This document shows, one piece after another, positions 23,551 to 32,431 of a stretch of 64,000 nucleotides of DNA. The position numbers were made by a program, and so were the translations under genes. The notes beneath the pieces are model-generated. The model did no database searches. It was not told the DNA's origin and saw only the letters and a list, made by a program, of their open reading frames with translations. Source of the stretch: Streptomyces sp. NBC_01471 (GTDB lineage Bacteria > Actinomycetota > Actinomycetes > Streptomycetales > Streptomycetaceae); the NCBI RefSeq assembly GCF_041438865.1, contig NZ_CP109450.1, positions 2,831,001 through 2,895,000 on the forward strand. Reading direction: 5' to 3'. How positions within the stretch are numbered: position 1 is the stretch's first letter; each line of letters opens with the position of its first letter.

Positions 23551-24021
23551 TCAGTGGTGACGGTGCCCCAGGCGCTCGACGTCCACGACGTGACCGCGCG
23601 CGTCGCGCAGGGTCGCGGTGTCGACGCGGTCCCAGATCGGCGCGCGCCGGTTCTGGTAGACGTCGTTCCAGGTGTCACGGCCGTGACCGGTGTGGACCTT
23701 GACGGACTTGTGCGCGCCGAGCCGCAGCGCGTGGAAGCGGTAGGAGTGGTGCTGCGCGTCGGTCAGCGACCAGCCGCGCAGCTCCACCGCCCTGCGGGAG
23801 TTGTTGGTGACGGTGATCCACTCCGCGTCCACCCGGTTGCCGCGGTGGTGCCCGCGGCCGTGGCTGTCGACGTGGTGGACGGCGCCGACCACCACGGCCG
23901 ACCGCTCAGGGCGCGGGGCGGGGTGGTGGGCGGCGGCCGCCGCCGGGAAGGCGGTGGCCAGCAGGGCCCCGGAGGCCAGCACAGCTGCGGCGAGACGGGA
24001 ACCCGAAGACAAGGACGACAT
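23551..24021 (-). CDS. Secreted lamin-tail-domain-like protein
   Basis: A 156-residue exported protein. The N-terminus is a clear signal peptide (LAAAVLASGALLATAFPAAAAA, residues 10-31, split here only for reference). The mature part, about residues 55-156, looks like a lamin tail domain, a small immunoglobulin-like beta fold: WITVTNNSRRAVELRGWSLTD, then VKVHTGHGRDTWNDVYQNRR and IWDRVDTATLRDARG. In Streptomyces this domain occurs in secreted proteins of unknown role, sometimes with nucleases. Histidine-rich stretches occur near both ends of the mature part. The ATG at 24021 is preceded by a G-rich ribosome-binding site. Function unknown. Confidence 0.78.
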   Translation of the reverse strand: MSSLSSGSRLAAAVLASGALLATAFPAAAAAHHPAPRPERSAVVVGAVHHVDSHGRGHHRGNRVDAEWITVTNNSRRAVELRGWSLTDAQHHSYRFHALRLGAHKSVKVHTGHGRDTWNDVYQNRRAPIWDRVDTATLRDARGHVVDVERLGHRHH

Positions 24022-24452
24022 GGAACCCCCAGATCAGGGCATGCGCGCGCCGGTCGGCCCACGCATGGTGCAGATGAACTTCCGGCTCTGCGCCGGACAT
24101 CCACACTCTGAACCGCGGCGGTTCCGATGTCCGGAGAACCTTCGCGACTTTACTGAAAGCGGACAAAACACACACCGTCAGATCATCCGGCGCATACGCC
24201 CCCGCGCGTCCCGCCGGACGACGCGCTCCCCACGGACACCGGCCAGCACGAGCGCCGTTCCCGCGAGTGGACGACCGGGAGACGGGTCCCGCACCGCCCC
24301 CGGACGGCCCGTCGACGTCGGCGCGGGCTCACCGGTGGGACAACTCCGCCGCCCCGCTCCACACCCGGTGACCAATCCGCTACCTTGCGTGATACATCCC
24401 AGATGCACCCCAGATACACCCCAGCCGGACTCAGGACACCAGGGGACCTTGA
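24022..24452. other. Intergenic region with an 11-base direct repeat
   Basis: No credible gene. It contains two tandem copies and a partial third of an 11-base unit, CCCAGATGCAC then CCCAGATACAC then CCCAGCC (24398-24426), just upstream of the small gene at 24453. These could be a regulator site. The left part must contain the promoter of the LTD protein. Confidence 0.5.
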
Positions 24453-24629
24453 GTGAACCGCACACGCACCGCTCCCACCGCGCCGACCGACACCGTCGAG
24501 CAGCCCGGCAACGGGCAGCAGACCAGGTACGGCCCGGTGTTCCCGCACCCGGGTGAGGACCGGCGGCCGGACGCCGATGGGCCGCTCGGCCACCGCCACC
24601 CCGCCCAGACCGCCCCGGCCGGCGAGTAG
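24453..24629 (+). CDS. Small hypothetical protein
   Basis: A 58-codon frame starting with GTG at 24453 after GGGGACC and ending 7 bases before the next gene. The product is polar and rich in Pro, Thr and Gly (MNRTRTAPTAPTDTVEQPGN start) and without a recognisable domain. It could be a real small protein, or a leftover C-terminal piece of a larger secreted toxin whose immunity gene follows. Low confidence. Confidence 0.35.
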   Translation: MNRTRTAPTAPTDTVEQPGNGQQTRYGPVFPHPGEDRRPDADGPLGHRHPAQTAPAGE

Positions 24630-24636
24630 CGCCCCC

Positions 24637-24873
24637 ATGGACCGCCACGAACTGCGAGCCGCGCTGGGCGATGCCGGGGTACCCGACGGCTACTACCGGA
24701 TCGAGGGGGTCCACGAACCGGCCCCCGCGCCCACCGACTTCCTCTACCTGAAGCGGACCGAGGACGGCGGCGCGTGGGAGACCGGTGCGTACGAACGCGG
24801 CCTGTCCGAGGTCATCGGCCGGTACGACACGGAACAGGACGCCTGCGCGCACCTGCTGCGGCTGCTCGTCTGA
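24637..24873 (+). CDS. Small immunity-like protein
   Basis: A 78-residue acidic protein. Its pattern (start MDRHELRAALGDAGVPDGYY, then FLYLKRTEDGGAWETGAYERG, then RYDTEQDACAHLL at the end) resembles small actinobacterial proteins encoded just after polymorphic or TNT-type toxins and thought to act as immunity proteins. No toxin gene is next to it here, so it would be an orphan. The ATG at 24637 is chosen because the domain begins there. The assignment rests on general resemblance and not on a defined motif. Confidence 0.6.
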   Translation: MDRHELRAALGDAGVPDGYYRIEGVHEPAPAPTDFLYLKRTEDGGAWETGAYERGLSEVIGRYDTEQDACAHLLRLLV

Positions 24874-24905
24874 CCCCGGCCGGACAGGGACCTGGCGCTC
24901 CGGCG

Positions 24906-25160
24906 CTACTGGTCGCCCACGTCCCGCCGGTTCGACAGGGCCGACTCGGCGAGGGACGACAGGCCCTCGACGTAGACCGTGCCGTCCGGCGCCGGCCGTA
25001 CGACGAGCCAGCCGCGCGTGCCCAGGCTGCGCACCTGCCCCCGCACCTCGTCGCCGAGCTCGGCCGCGAGGTCGTCCTCGCGGGGCGTGCTGCCCGCGTG
25101 CAGATGCTCGCGGATCCGGAGGAGCAGCGCCTCTTCCTGCGCGGTGATGTTGAAGTCCAT
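24906..25160 (-). CDS. Small winged-helix-like protein
   Basis: An 84-residue protein on the strand opposite to its left neighbour. Helix-rich residues 5-55 (ITAQEEALLLRIREHLHAG, then DDLAAELGDEVRGQVRSL) followed by WLVVRPAPDGTVYVEGL look like a helix-turn-helix with a beta wing, so it may bind DNA. No close family is recognised. It has no close partner on its own strand. Confidence 0.6.
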   Translation of the reverse strand: MDFNITAQEEALLLRIREHLHAGSTPREDDLAAELGDEVRGQVRSLGTRGWLVVRPAPDGTVYVEGLSSLAESALSNRRDVGDQ

Positions 25161-25278
25161 CCCTGGACGCTACGGCCCGCCGGACGCCGCCGCCCGCGGA
25201 GGGTCCGACCCCACCCCGTACCCGCCCGGCTCCACCCCGGACCCGCACTCCGCGACCCCGCCCGGACGCGCCGGCCGG

Positions 25279-25319
25279 GAGAGGCCCGCGGCGCCTTCGC
25301 AGGACGCCGCGGGCCTCTC
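25279..25319. terminator. Strong terminator
   Basis: A perfect 15-base stem (GAGAGGCCCGCGGCG and its complement) with an 11-base loop, between the winged-helix-like gene and the secreted protein gene at 25364. Confidence 0.8.
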
Positions 25320-25363
25320 TCACACGGGCCTCCCCTGCCCGGACCCGGTCCGGGCCGGGGCGG

Positions 25364-26011
25364 TCAGGCGCCCGGTGCGGCCGGCACCTGGGCGACGCCC
25401 GGCACGGTCGGAAGCTTCGGAAGGCCCGGCAGGTTCGCGGCCGGGAGCCCGCCGCCGAGCAGCGTGGCGGCGACGACGTTCACCTGGGACGCGAGCACGG
25501 CCTGGGCCGCCGTCGCGACCTTGGCGGGGCTGCCGGTGGTGGCGGTCCTGACGAGGGTGTCGACCTTGGTCTGGAGGTCGGCAGCGGCCTTCGCCTTGAG
25601 CGCGGCGCCCGGGTCGGGTGCGGCGGGCGCACCGGACACCCCGGTCACGCCGCCCGGGATACCGGGGGCCGCGGGCGCACCGGGGGCGCCTGCCGTGACC
25701 TTCGCGAGGGCGGCCTTGACCGCGTCGCCGAGCTTGGCGGCGTCCGCGGCGGGGAGCTTGCCGTCCGGGGCCTTCAGTACGGCGTCGACCAGGGTCGCCA
25801 CCGGAGTCAGGACCCCGCCGGCGTCACCCAGCAGTTTCGCCTGGCCCGCCAGTTCGTCGGCGCCCGGCACCGGGGCCGCCGGGGCGCTCGCGGGGCGGGC
25901 CGCGGAAGCGTCGCCGGCCGCCGCGTAAGCCGCCGGGCCCGCTATGCCGAGAGCGAGGGCGCCGCAGACGGCGGACGAGACGAGCAGACCGGCCTTCGGG
26001 GACATGCGCAT
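25364..26011 (-). CDS. Secreted Ala/Pro/Gly-rich protein
   Basis: A 215-residue exported protein. The signal peptide is at residues 1-34 (MRMSPKAGLLVSSAVCGALA start, ending near AYAA). The mature part is alanine-rich and helical, around LLGDAGGVLTPVATLVDAVLK and LQTKVDTLVRTATTG. It is interrupted by a Pro/Gly/Ala linker with GAPGAPAAPGIPGG and ends in a similar tail. It has no cysteines in the mature part and no known catalytic motif. The ATG at 26011 has AAAGGA upstream; ATG at 26005 is an alternative. A cell-wall or spore-surface role is possible, but there is no direct evidence. Confidence 0.72.
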   Translation of the reverse strand: MRMSPKAGLLVSSAVCGALALGIAGPAAYAAAGDASAARPASAPAAPVPGADELAGQAKLLGDAGGVLTPVATLVDAVLKAPDGKLPAADAAKLGDAVKAALAKVTAGAPGAPAAPGIPGGVTGVSGAPAAPDPGAALKAKAAADLQTKVDTLVRTATTGSPAKVATAAQAVLASQVNVVAATLLGGGLPAANLPGLPKLPTVPGVAQVPAAPGA

Positions 26012-26030
26012 GGAAAGCGTTCCTTTCGGA

Positions 26031-26115
26031 AGTGCGGAAAGTGCGGAAAGTGCGGAAGGTACGGAGAGTGCGAGAGGTGCGCGACGTGCGGGAAGCACGG
26101 AGAGCGCGGAAGCAC
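26031..26115. repeat. Degenerate short tandem repeat
   Basis: Three clear copies of AGTGCGGAA in a row, followed by decaying versions (GTACGGAG, GTGCGAGAG, GTGCGGGAAGC). It lies in the leader upstream of the secreted protein gene at 25364-26011. Confidence 0.7.
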
Positions 26116-26294
26116 TCACCGCCACCGTGCGAACGGCGACCGCACCGCGCAATCGCAGAGTCACCCGGAGTCACCTGACCGCCTGCCCAGGACCGCTCCG
26201 ACCTGCACGTCTCCCGTCAGCCCCCGGGCCGGGCCGATGCATCCGTTAGGGGGAGAGCGCGTCCGGGCCCCGGAGAGCGGCCGGGAGCATGACT

Positions 26295-26324
26295 GCGGCC
26301 CCCGGGGCCGGTCCCGGGGGCCGC
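26295..26324. terminator. Terminator after the hexosaminidase gene
   Basis: A 12-base stem GCGGCCCCCGGG and its complement with a 6-base loop, 14 bases beyond the hexosaminidase stop. Confidence 0.7.
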
Positions 26325-26337
26325 GGTCATGAACCGG

Positions 26338-27933
26338 TCAGCCCAGCTTCGCCGCCAGCGCGCTGAACTGCGTCCACGTCAGCTTCGGCCTGTCCGGGTC
26401 CCAGAGCTTCTGGGCCGTCGCCGCCAGCGGCATCCGGATACCCGCGGCGACCTGCGCCGGGGTCTGGGCGTTCGGGAAGTCGCCCCAGACCGCGAAGCCG
26501 CCGCCCTCGATGAGGTGCGCGTACTTGGCGGGGACCGCCTTGGTGCCGCGCACCACCCGCGGAGTCCACTCCTGGTAGATCCGCTTGCCCGTCGGATAGG
26601 TGAAGTTGTTGGGCTGGCCGAGCACGTAATAGAGATACTCGTCGTTGAGGTTCACCACCCGGCGCCCCGCGGCCAGGTACTCCTCGGGCGGCCGGGCCCC
26701 GAACTCCTTGCCCGTCCAGTACTCCACCTGGAGGGCCGGGTCGGCCTTCACCACTCCGCCGCGGAAGAACCCGTCGTTCCACGCCTGCGGCGTCCGGCCG
26801 GCCTTGCTGATGACCTTGGCCCGGTCGTTCAGCCAGGCCACCGCCAGGTCCTGGACCGTGCCCTTCGCGCCGTACTTCTTCCGGGCGAGGGCGGCCAGTT
26901 GCGGGAAGGACGCCTCCGGGCTCTTCACCGTCAGCGCCTGGTACTCGTCACCGCCGACGTTCCAGTACGGGCCGGGGAAGAGCTTCAGGTACTCGCCCAG
27001 CAGCGAGTCGACGATCTGCGCCGCCTTCGGGTTCGACACGTCGACCGCGCCCTTGATGGGCGTTCCGTCGGCCGTCTTCAGCTGGAGGTCCGGGTGCGCC
27101 TTGATCACCGCACCCAGGTGTCCTGGCGAGTCGATCTCCGGGACGACGGTGATGTGCAGGCGGGCGGCGAGCGAGACGATCTTGTGGACCTGCGCCGTGG
27201 TGAGGTGGTCGGGAGAGACCACCTCGGGGTGCGACGAGGACGCGATACGGAAGCCCTGGTCGTCCGAGAAGTGCAGCCCCAGCTGGTTCAGCTTGAGGTC
27301 CGCCATCTCGGGCAGCCGGGCCTCGATCCAGGCGGCGTCGAACGGCTTGCGGGCGATGTCCAGGTTGAACCGCCGCTGCGCGCCGGCCGGCTTGTCGTGC
27401 ACGACGCCCTCGGGCACCTTCCCGTCGGCCTTCACGGACTGCTTGAGGGTCCGGGTGCCGTAGAAGACCCCGGCCTCGTCGGGACCGGTGATCAGGACCC
27501 GGCTGTCCCGGGCGGTGAGGGTGTACGACTCGCGCGGGGCCTTCTTGTCCGGCTTCAGCGCGAGCTCGATGTCGCCCGCGCGGGCGGTGCCGCCGTACGC
27601 GTACCCGATCTTCAGTTCGTGCGCGAGCAGCCTGCCCTCGTCGGTGAGGCCCTTGCACCCCTTGTCCACCAGGACCCGGGAGCCCTTCCCCGGGTGCCAG
27701 CCCGGACCGCGCGCCGGGCCGTGCTCGCGTACCGACGGGACCGCGCGGGGCGCCGCCGAGAGCGGATAGTTCTTCGCCGACGGGTCGGACGAGGGGGTCA
27801 CCGCCGAGCCATGACTCGCGGGACCGCTTCCGCCGTACGTGTCGTCGTCCGGCCAGACCGTGACGGCGAGCGCGACGGCGGCGGCCGTGACGGTCAGGCC
27901 CACGGCAAGAACCGGTGTGTTGAGTTTTTTCAT
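26338..27933 (-). CDS. GH20 beta-N-acetylhexosaminidase
   Basis: A 531-residue family 20 glycoside hydrolase that removes terminal GlcNAc or GalNAc from chitin-type or wall-derived oligosaccharides. It has an N-terminal membrane or signal segment (residues 5-27, LNTPVLAVGLTVTAAAVALA). A GH20b-like domain comes next, then the catalytic barrel from about residue 190 (RFNLDIARKPFD, LNQLGLHFSDDQGFR, VVPEIDSPGHLGA). The catalytic Asp-Glu pair is in YWNVGGDEYQAL. The retained TM-like start suggests a secreted or anchored enzyme. ATG at 27933 follows GGAGG. It corresponds by position to the hexosaminidase near the succinate dehydrogenase locus in S. coelicolor. Confidence 0.9.
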   Translation of the reverse strand: MKKLNTPVLAVGLTVTAAAVALAVTVWPDDDTYGGSGPASHGSAVTPSSDPSAKNYPLSAAPRAVPSVREHGPARGPGWHPGKGSRVLVDKGCKGLTDEGRLLAHELKIGYAYGGTARAGDIELALKPDKKAPRESYTLTARDSRVLITGPDEAGVFYGTRTLKQSVKADGKVPEGVVHDKPAGAQRRFNLDIARKPFDAAWIEARLPEMADLKLNQLGLHFSDDQGFRIASSSHPEVVSPDHLTTAQVHKIVSLAARLHITVVPEIDSPGHLGAVIKAHPDLQLKTADGTPIKGAVDVSNPKAAQIVDSLLGEYLKLFPGPYWNVGGDEYQALTVKSPEASFPQLAALARKKYGAKGTVQDLAVAWLNDRAKVISKAGRTPQAWNDGFFRGGVVKADPALQVEYWTGKEFGARPPEEYLAAGRRVVNLNDEYLYYVLGQPNNFTYPTGKRIYQEWTPRVVRGTKAVPAKYAHLIEGGGFAVWGDFPNAQTPAQVAAGIRMPLAATAQKLWDPDRPKLTWTQFSALAAKLG

Positions 27934-28153
27934 CAGTCCGAAACCTCCCGTGCACGGCTGGACAAGGGGGAAATGCCAGCCAATTCGTCCATCACGCGCC
28001 TTGAAACTCTCCCGTCCGGGTGAAAATCGTGCATCCGTCGGACACGTGACTCACCGCGTCGATAGCGTTGCGGCTCATTCACCGCCGTCATCCGACCCTC
28101 CAGTCGTGTTCGAGGAGCCCACGCTGTCCAGCGAGTCCCACGCCGGCCCTCCG

Positions 28154-28720
28154 ATGCGACCGCCGTCACTCCACCACAGAACGGACGGCCCGGCACGCCC
28201 AGCCATACCGGCGCAGAGCCGCGGCCCGTCCGGCCTCCACCGGTTCAATTCCGCGCCCGCCGGCACCGCCGAGAGCGCCCTGCTCGGCTGCTGCGGCAGC
28301 CCCCAGTGGGCCGGGCGGCTGGCCGCACACCGCCCCTACCCCGACCTGACGGCGCTGCTCGCCGCATGTGACGAGGCGAGTTACGACCTCTCCCCGGCCG
28401 AGCTCTCCCGGGCCCTGGCGGGCGAACCGGCGTCCGGGCTGCTCCACGGCCGGGCGCCAAGAGTCGCCCACACCGCGCTGAGCGCGGCGCACTCCGCGTA
28501 CGAGTCCCGCTTCGGCCACGCCTTCGTGATCTGCCTCGACGGCTTCCGCCCGTCGGAGCACCTCGACCAGGTACTCACGAGCATCCGTTCCCGGCTCTCG
28601 CACGAGCCCGACGAGGAGCGGTCGGTCGCCGCCGACGAGCTGCGCCGACTCGCCCGGGGGCGAATCGTCCGCCTTGTGGCGGATAGGGGGCATGCCGGTA
28701 GCCCGTCCGTGGCTGTTTGA
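28154..28720 (+). CDS. OHCU decarboxylase (uric acid degradation)
   Basis: A 188-residue protein of the 2-oxo-4-hydroxy-4-carboxy-5-ureidoimidazoline decarboxylase family, which converts the uricase pathway intermediate to S-allantoin. The family pattern is visible: LLGCCGSPQWAGRLAAHRPY at about residues 45-64, AHTALSAAHSAYESRFGHAF at 112-131, then ICLDGFRPSEHL and ADELRRLARGR. The start is uncertain: ATG at 28154 or GTG at 28106, neither with a good ribosome-binding site. No uricase or hydroxyisourate hydrolase gene is adjacent. Confidence 0.8.
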   Translation: MRPPSLHHRTDGPARPAIPAQSRGPSGLHRFNSAPAGTAESALLGCCGSPQWAGRLAAHRPYPDLTALLAACDEASYDLSPAELSRALAGEPASGLLHGRAPRVAHTALSAAHSAYESRFGHAFVICLDGFRPSEHLDQVLTSIRSRLSHEPDEERSVAADELRRLARGRIVRLVADRGHAGSPSVAV

Positions 28721-28888
28721 TTGCCAGTTTGATCACACCGGAACCCCCCGGGCGAAGGAACCGACAAGTCGTCGCTACGATGGCCGGGGCCGGTGGACCG
28801 TACCCGGCCGGGCCAGACCGACACAGCTCCTCCCCACCGGAGAAGCTGGCGGCATGACCCCCGTCCCCCGCTCCCGGAGGGTTTTTCC

Positions 28889-29269
28889 GTGCCGGCTGGA
28901 ACGCTGTACCGCGGCCGGGAAGGTATGTGGTCCTGGGTGGCTCATCGAGTCACCGGCGTCCTCATCTTCTTCTTCCTGTTCGTACACGTCCTGGACACTG
29001 CTCTCGTCCGTATTTCTCCCGAGGACTACGACAAGGTCATCGCTACTTACAAGACGCCGATCGTGGGCGTCCTTGAGTACGGCCTTGTCGCAGCGATCCT
29101 CTTCCACGCTCTGAACGGCCTGCGCATCATCGCCGTGGACTTCTGGTCCAAGGGCCCGCGCCACCAGAAGCAGATGCTGTGGTCCGTCGTGGGCATCTGG
29201 GTCCTGCTGATGATCGGGGCCATCTACCCCGTACTCGGCCACGCCGCACGCGAACTGTTCGGGAGCTGA
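28889..29269 (+). CDS. sdhC: Succinate dehydrogenase cytochrome b subunit
   Basis: A 126-residue membrane subunit of complex II with three transmembrane helices (VAHRVTGVLIFFFLFVHVLD at about 12-31, then GVLEYGLVAAILFHALNGL, then a third near MLWSVVGIWVLLMIGAIYPV). The heme-ligand histidines lie in HVLD and FHAL. GTG at 28889 has GGAGG eight bases upstream, which decides the start. First gene of sdhCDAB. Confidence 0.93.
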   Translation: MPAGTLYRGREGMWSWVAHRVTGVLIFFFLFVHVLDTALVRISPEDYDKVIATYKTPIVGVLEYGLVAAILFHALNGLRIIAVDFWSKGPRHQKQMLWSVVGIWVLLMIGAIYPVLGHAARELFGS

Positions 29270-29276
29270 GGACTGA

Positions 29277-29753
29277 ATGTCTGCTGAGACCTCTTCCGCT
29301 GTCGGCCCCGTCGAGGGCGTCTCCCTCTTCGACGCCGACCACCCCGCGCCGCTCATCGAGGCCCCCCGCGCACGCACCAAGAAGACGCCGAAGACCACAC
29401 GCGGCAACTTCGAGATGTACGCCTGGCTCTTCATGCGCCTCTCCGGGATCGTCCTGGTCGTCCTGGTCCTCGGCCACCTGCTGATCCAGCTGGTGCTCGA
29501 CGGCGGTGTGACCAAGATCGGCTTCGCCTTCGTGGCGGGCCGCTGGGCCTCGCCTTTCTGGCAGGGCTGGGACCTGCTGATGCTGTGGCTGGCGATGCTT
29601 CACGGCGCCAACGGCCTCCGTACCGTCATCAATGACTACGCGGAGCGCGTCGGCACGCGCCTGTGGCTCAAGGGCCTGCTGTACACCGCCACGGTGTTCA
29701 CCATCCTGCTGGGCACGCTGGTGATCTTCACCTTCGACCCGAACATCTCCTAG
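29277..29753 (+). CDS. sdhD: Succinate dehydrogenase membrane anchor
   Basis: A 158-residue hydrophobic anchor subunit with three transmembrane helices. The first is MRLSGIVLVVLVLGHLLIQL, which contains a heme-ligand His, and the second contains LMLWLAMLHGANGLRTVI. It begins 7 bases after sdhC. The first 40 residues are polar and cytoplasmic. With SdhC it binds heme b and quinone. Confidence 0.93.
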   Translation: MSAETSSAVGPVEGVSLFDADHPAPLIEAPRARTKKTPKTTRGNFEMYAWLFMRLSGIVLVVLVLGHLLIQLVLDGGVTKIGFAFVAGRWASPFWQGWDLLMLWLAMLHGANGLRTVINDYAERVGTRLWLKGLLYTATVFTILLGTLVIFTFDPNIS

Positions 29754-29779
29754 AAGCCCGGGACCGAGGCGCTTTCATC

Positions 29780-31534
29780 ATGAAGATCCACAAGTACGAC
29801 ACCGTCATCGTCGGCGCCGGCGGGGCCGGCATGCGCGCGGCCATCGAGTCGACGAAGCGCAGCCGCACCGCCGTGCTGACGAAGCTCTACCCGACCCGCT
29901 CCCACACCGGCGCCGCCCAGGGCGGTATGGCCGCGGCCCTCGCCAACGTCGAGGAGGACAACTGGGAGTGGCACACCTTCGACACGATCAAGGGCGGCGA
30001 CTACCTGGTCGACCAGGACGCCGCCGAGATCCTGGCGAAGGAGGCCATCGACGCGGTCCTCGACCTGGAGAAGATGGGCCTGCCGTTCAACCGGACGCCC
30101 GCCGGGGAGATCGACCAGCGCCGTTTCGGCGGTCACTCGCGCAACCACGGTGAGGCCCCGGTCCGCCGCGCGTGCTACGCCGCGGACCGCACCGGCCACA
30201 TGATCCTCCAGACCCTGTACCAGAACTGCGTCAAGGAGGGCGTGGAGTTCTTCAACGAGTTCTACGTCCTGGACCAGCTGCTGGTCGAGGTGGACGGCGT
30301 CAAGACCTCCGCGGGCGTCGTGGCCTACGAGCTGGCGACCGGCGAGATCCACGTCTTCCAGTCGAAGTCCGTGATCTACGCGTCCGGCGGCACCGGCAAG
30401 TTCTTCAAGGTCACGTCGAACGCGCACACCCTGACCGGTGACGGCCAGGCCGCCTGCTACCGCCGCGGTCTGCCCCTGGAGGACATGGAGTTCTTCCAGT
30501 TCCACCCGACGGGCATCTGGCGCATGGGCATCCTGCTGACGGAGGGCGCCCGCGGTGAGGGCGGCATCCTCCGCAACAAGGACGGCGAGCGCTTCATGGA
30601 GAAGTACGCGCCGGTCATGAAGGACCTCGCGTCCCGTGACGTCGTCTCCCGCTCCATCTACACGGAGATCCGGGAGGGCCGCGGCTGCGGACCCGCCGGT
30701 GACCACGTGTACCTCGACCTGACGCACCTCCCGCCGGAGCAGCTGGACGCCAAGCTCCCGGACATCACGGAGTTCGCGCGGACGTACCTGGGCATCGAGC
30801 CGTACACCGACCCGATCCCGATCCAGCCCACCGCGCACTACGCCATGGGTGGCATCCCCACCAACGTCCAGGGTGAGGTCCTCGCGGACAACACCACGGT
30901 CGTGCCCGGCCTGTACGCGGCCGGCGAGGTCGCCTGCGTCTCGGTGCACGGCGCCAACCGCCTCGGCACCAACTCGCTGCTCGACATCAACGTCTTCGGG
31001 CGCAGGTCGGGCATCGCGGCCGCCGAGTACGCGGCGAAGAACGGCTACGCCGAGCTTCCCGAGAACCCGGCCGCGCAGGTCGAGGCCCAGGTCGAGCGGC
31101 TCCGCGACTCCACCGGCACCGAGCGGGTCTCCGTGCTGCGCCTGGAGCTCCAGGAGTGCATGGACGCCAACGTGATGGTGTTCCGCACCGAGCAGACGAT
31201 CAAGACGGCCGTCGAGAAGATCGCCGAACTGCGGGAGCGGTACCTGAACGTGTCGGTCCAGGACAAGGGCCGCCGGTTCAACACCGACCTCCTGGAAGCG
31301 ATCGAGCTGGGCAACCTGCTGGACCTCGCCGAGGTCATGGCGACGTCCGCCCTGGCGCGCAAGGAGTCCCGCGGCGGTCACTACCGCGAGGACTTCCCGA
31401 ACCGCGACGACGTCAACTTCATGCGCCACACCATGGCGTACCGCGAGGTGGGCGACGACGGCTCCGAGTCGATCCGGCTCGACTACAAGCCGGTCGTCCA
31501 GACCCGCTACCAGCCGATGGAGCGTAAGTACTAA
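29780..31534 (+). CDS. sdhA: Succinate dehydrogenase flavoprotein subunit
   Basis: A 584-residue catalytic subunit. The FAD motif is VIVGAGGAGMRAAIE. The covalent flavin attachment site is SHTGAAQGGMAAAL, and the active-site loops include FHPTGIW, GEVACVSVHGANRLGTNSLL and the RxxxHYREDFPNRDD C-terminal signature. The ATG at 29780 is the natural start. The stop overlaps the sdhB start by one base (TAATG). Confidence 0.96.
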   Translation: MKIHKYDTVIVGAGGAGMRAAIESTKRSRTAVLTKLYPTRSHTGAAQGGMAAALANVEEDNWEWHTFDTIKGGDYLVDQDAAEILAKEAIDAVLDLEKMGLPFNRTPAGEIDQRRFGGHSRNHGEAPVRRACYAADRTGHMILQTLYQNCVKEGVEFFNEFYVLDQLLVEVDGVKTSAGVVAYELATGEIHVFQSKSVIYASGGTGKFFKVTSNAHTLTGDGQAACYRRGLPLEDMEFFQFHPTGIWRMGILLTEGARGEGGILRNKDGERFMEKYAPVMKDLASRDVVSRSIYTEIREGRGCGPAGDHVYLDLTHLPPEQLDAKLPDITEFARTYLGIEPYTDPIPIQPTAHYAMGGIPTNVQGEVLADNTTVVPGLYAAGEVACVSVHGANRLGTNSLLDINVFGRRSGIAAAEYAAKNGYAELPENPAAQVEAQVERLRDSTGTERVSVLRLELQECMDANVMVFRTEQTIKTAVEKIAELRERYLNVSVQDKGRRFNTDLLEAIELGNLLDLAEVMATSALARKESRGGHYREDFPNRDDVNFMRHTMAYREVGDDGSESIRLDYKPVVQTRYQPMERKY

Positions 31535-32316
31535 TGGCTACCCCCACCATCAACGACTCCGAGAAGGCCGGGGCCGGCAAGCCGGAGGCCGGCTTCGCCG
31601 ACACCCCGTTCATCACGGCCACCTTCCGGATCCGCCGGTTCAACCCGGAGGTCTCGGACGAGGCGCAGTGGCAGGACTTCGCGGTCGAGATCGACCCGAA
31701 GGAGCGTGTGCTCGACGCCCTCCACAAGATCAAGTGGGAGCTCGACGGCACGCTCACCTTCCGCCGCTCGTGCGCGCACGGGGTCTGCGGTTCGGACGCG
31801 ATGCGGATCAACGGCAAGAACAGGCTCGCCTGCAAGACGCTGATCAAGGACATCAACCCGGACAAGCCGATCATGATCGAGGCCATCAAGGGCCTCACGG
31901 TCCTCAAGGACCTCGTGGTCGACATGGACCCGTTCTTCCAGGCGTACCGCGACGTGATGCCCTTCCTCATCACCAACGGCAACGAGCCGACGCGCGAGCG
32001 TCTGCAGTCCGCCGAGGACCGCGAGCGGTTCGACGACACCACGAAGTGCATCCTCTGCGCCGCGTGCACGTCGTCCTGCCCGGTGTTCTGGAACGACGGC
32101 CAGTACTTCGGACCGGCCGCGATCGTCAACGCGCACCGCTTCATCTTCGACTCGCGTGACGAGGGCGGCGAACAGCGCCTGGAGATCCTCAACGACAAGG
32201 ACGGCGTGTGGCGTTGCCGCACGACGTTCAACTGCACGGACGCCTGCCCGCGCGGTATCGAGGTCACGAAGGCGATCCAGGAAGTGAAGCGCGCGCTCAT
32301 CACCCGCCGCTTCTGA
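31534..32316 (+). CDS. sdhB: Succinate dehydrogenase iron-sulfur subunit
   Basis: A 260-residue protein carrying three iron-sulfur centres: the [2Fe-2S] ligands in RRSCAHGVCGSD and NRLAC, the [4Fe-4S] set in CILCAACTSSCP, and the [3Fe-4S] set in FNCTDACPRGIEV. Together with SdhA it forms the soluble arm of complex II. Translationally coupled to sdhA, last gene of the operon, followed by a strong terminator. Confidence 0.96.
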   Translation: MATPTINDSEKAGAGKPEAGFADTPFITATFRIRRFNPEVSDEAQWQDFAVEIDPKERVLDALHKIKWELDGTLTFRRSCAHGVCGSDAMRINGKNRLACKTLIKDINPDKPIMIEAIKGLTVLKDLVVDMDPFFQAYRDVMPFLITNGNEPTRERLQSAEDRERFDDTTKCILCAACTSSCPVFWNDGQYFGPAAIVNAHRFIFDSRDEGGEQRLEILNDKDGVWRCRTTFNCTDACPRGIEVTKAIQEVKRALITRRF

Positions 32317-32336
32317 CCCTTCCGGTCTCCTCCTCC

Positions 32337-32375
32337 GAGGGCCCCGCCTCCCGGCTTCCGGGAGGCGGGGCCCTC
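32337..32375 (+). terminator. sdhCDAB terminator
   Basis: An 18-base perfect stem starting GAGGGCCCCGCCTCCCGG with a 3-base loop, 20 bases after the sdhB stop. Confidence 0.88.
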
Positions 32376-32431
32376 GGGCTTTCCGCTGTGCCAGGATCTC
32401 CCTGTCGTACCGGGAGAGAACGGGGAGCGGG

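Noticed and set aside
24178..25323. A 381-codon minus-strand frame across small genes
   Set aside because: Almost entirely Arg and Gly, overlaps three better supported genes, and has no ribosome-binding site or domain.
29750..31429. A 559-codon minus-strand frame opposite sdhA
   Set aside because: Antisense to a fully conserved sdhA, with no domain.
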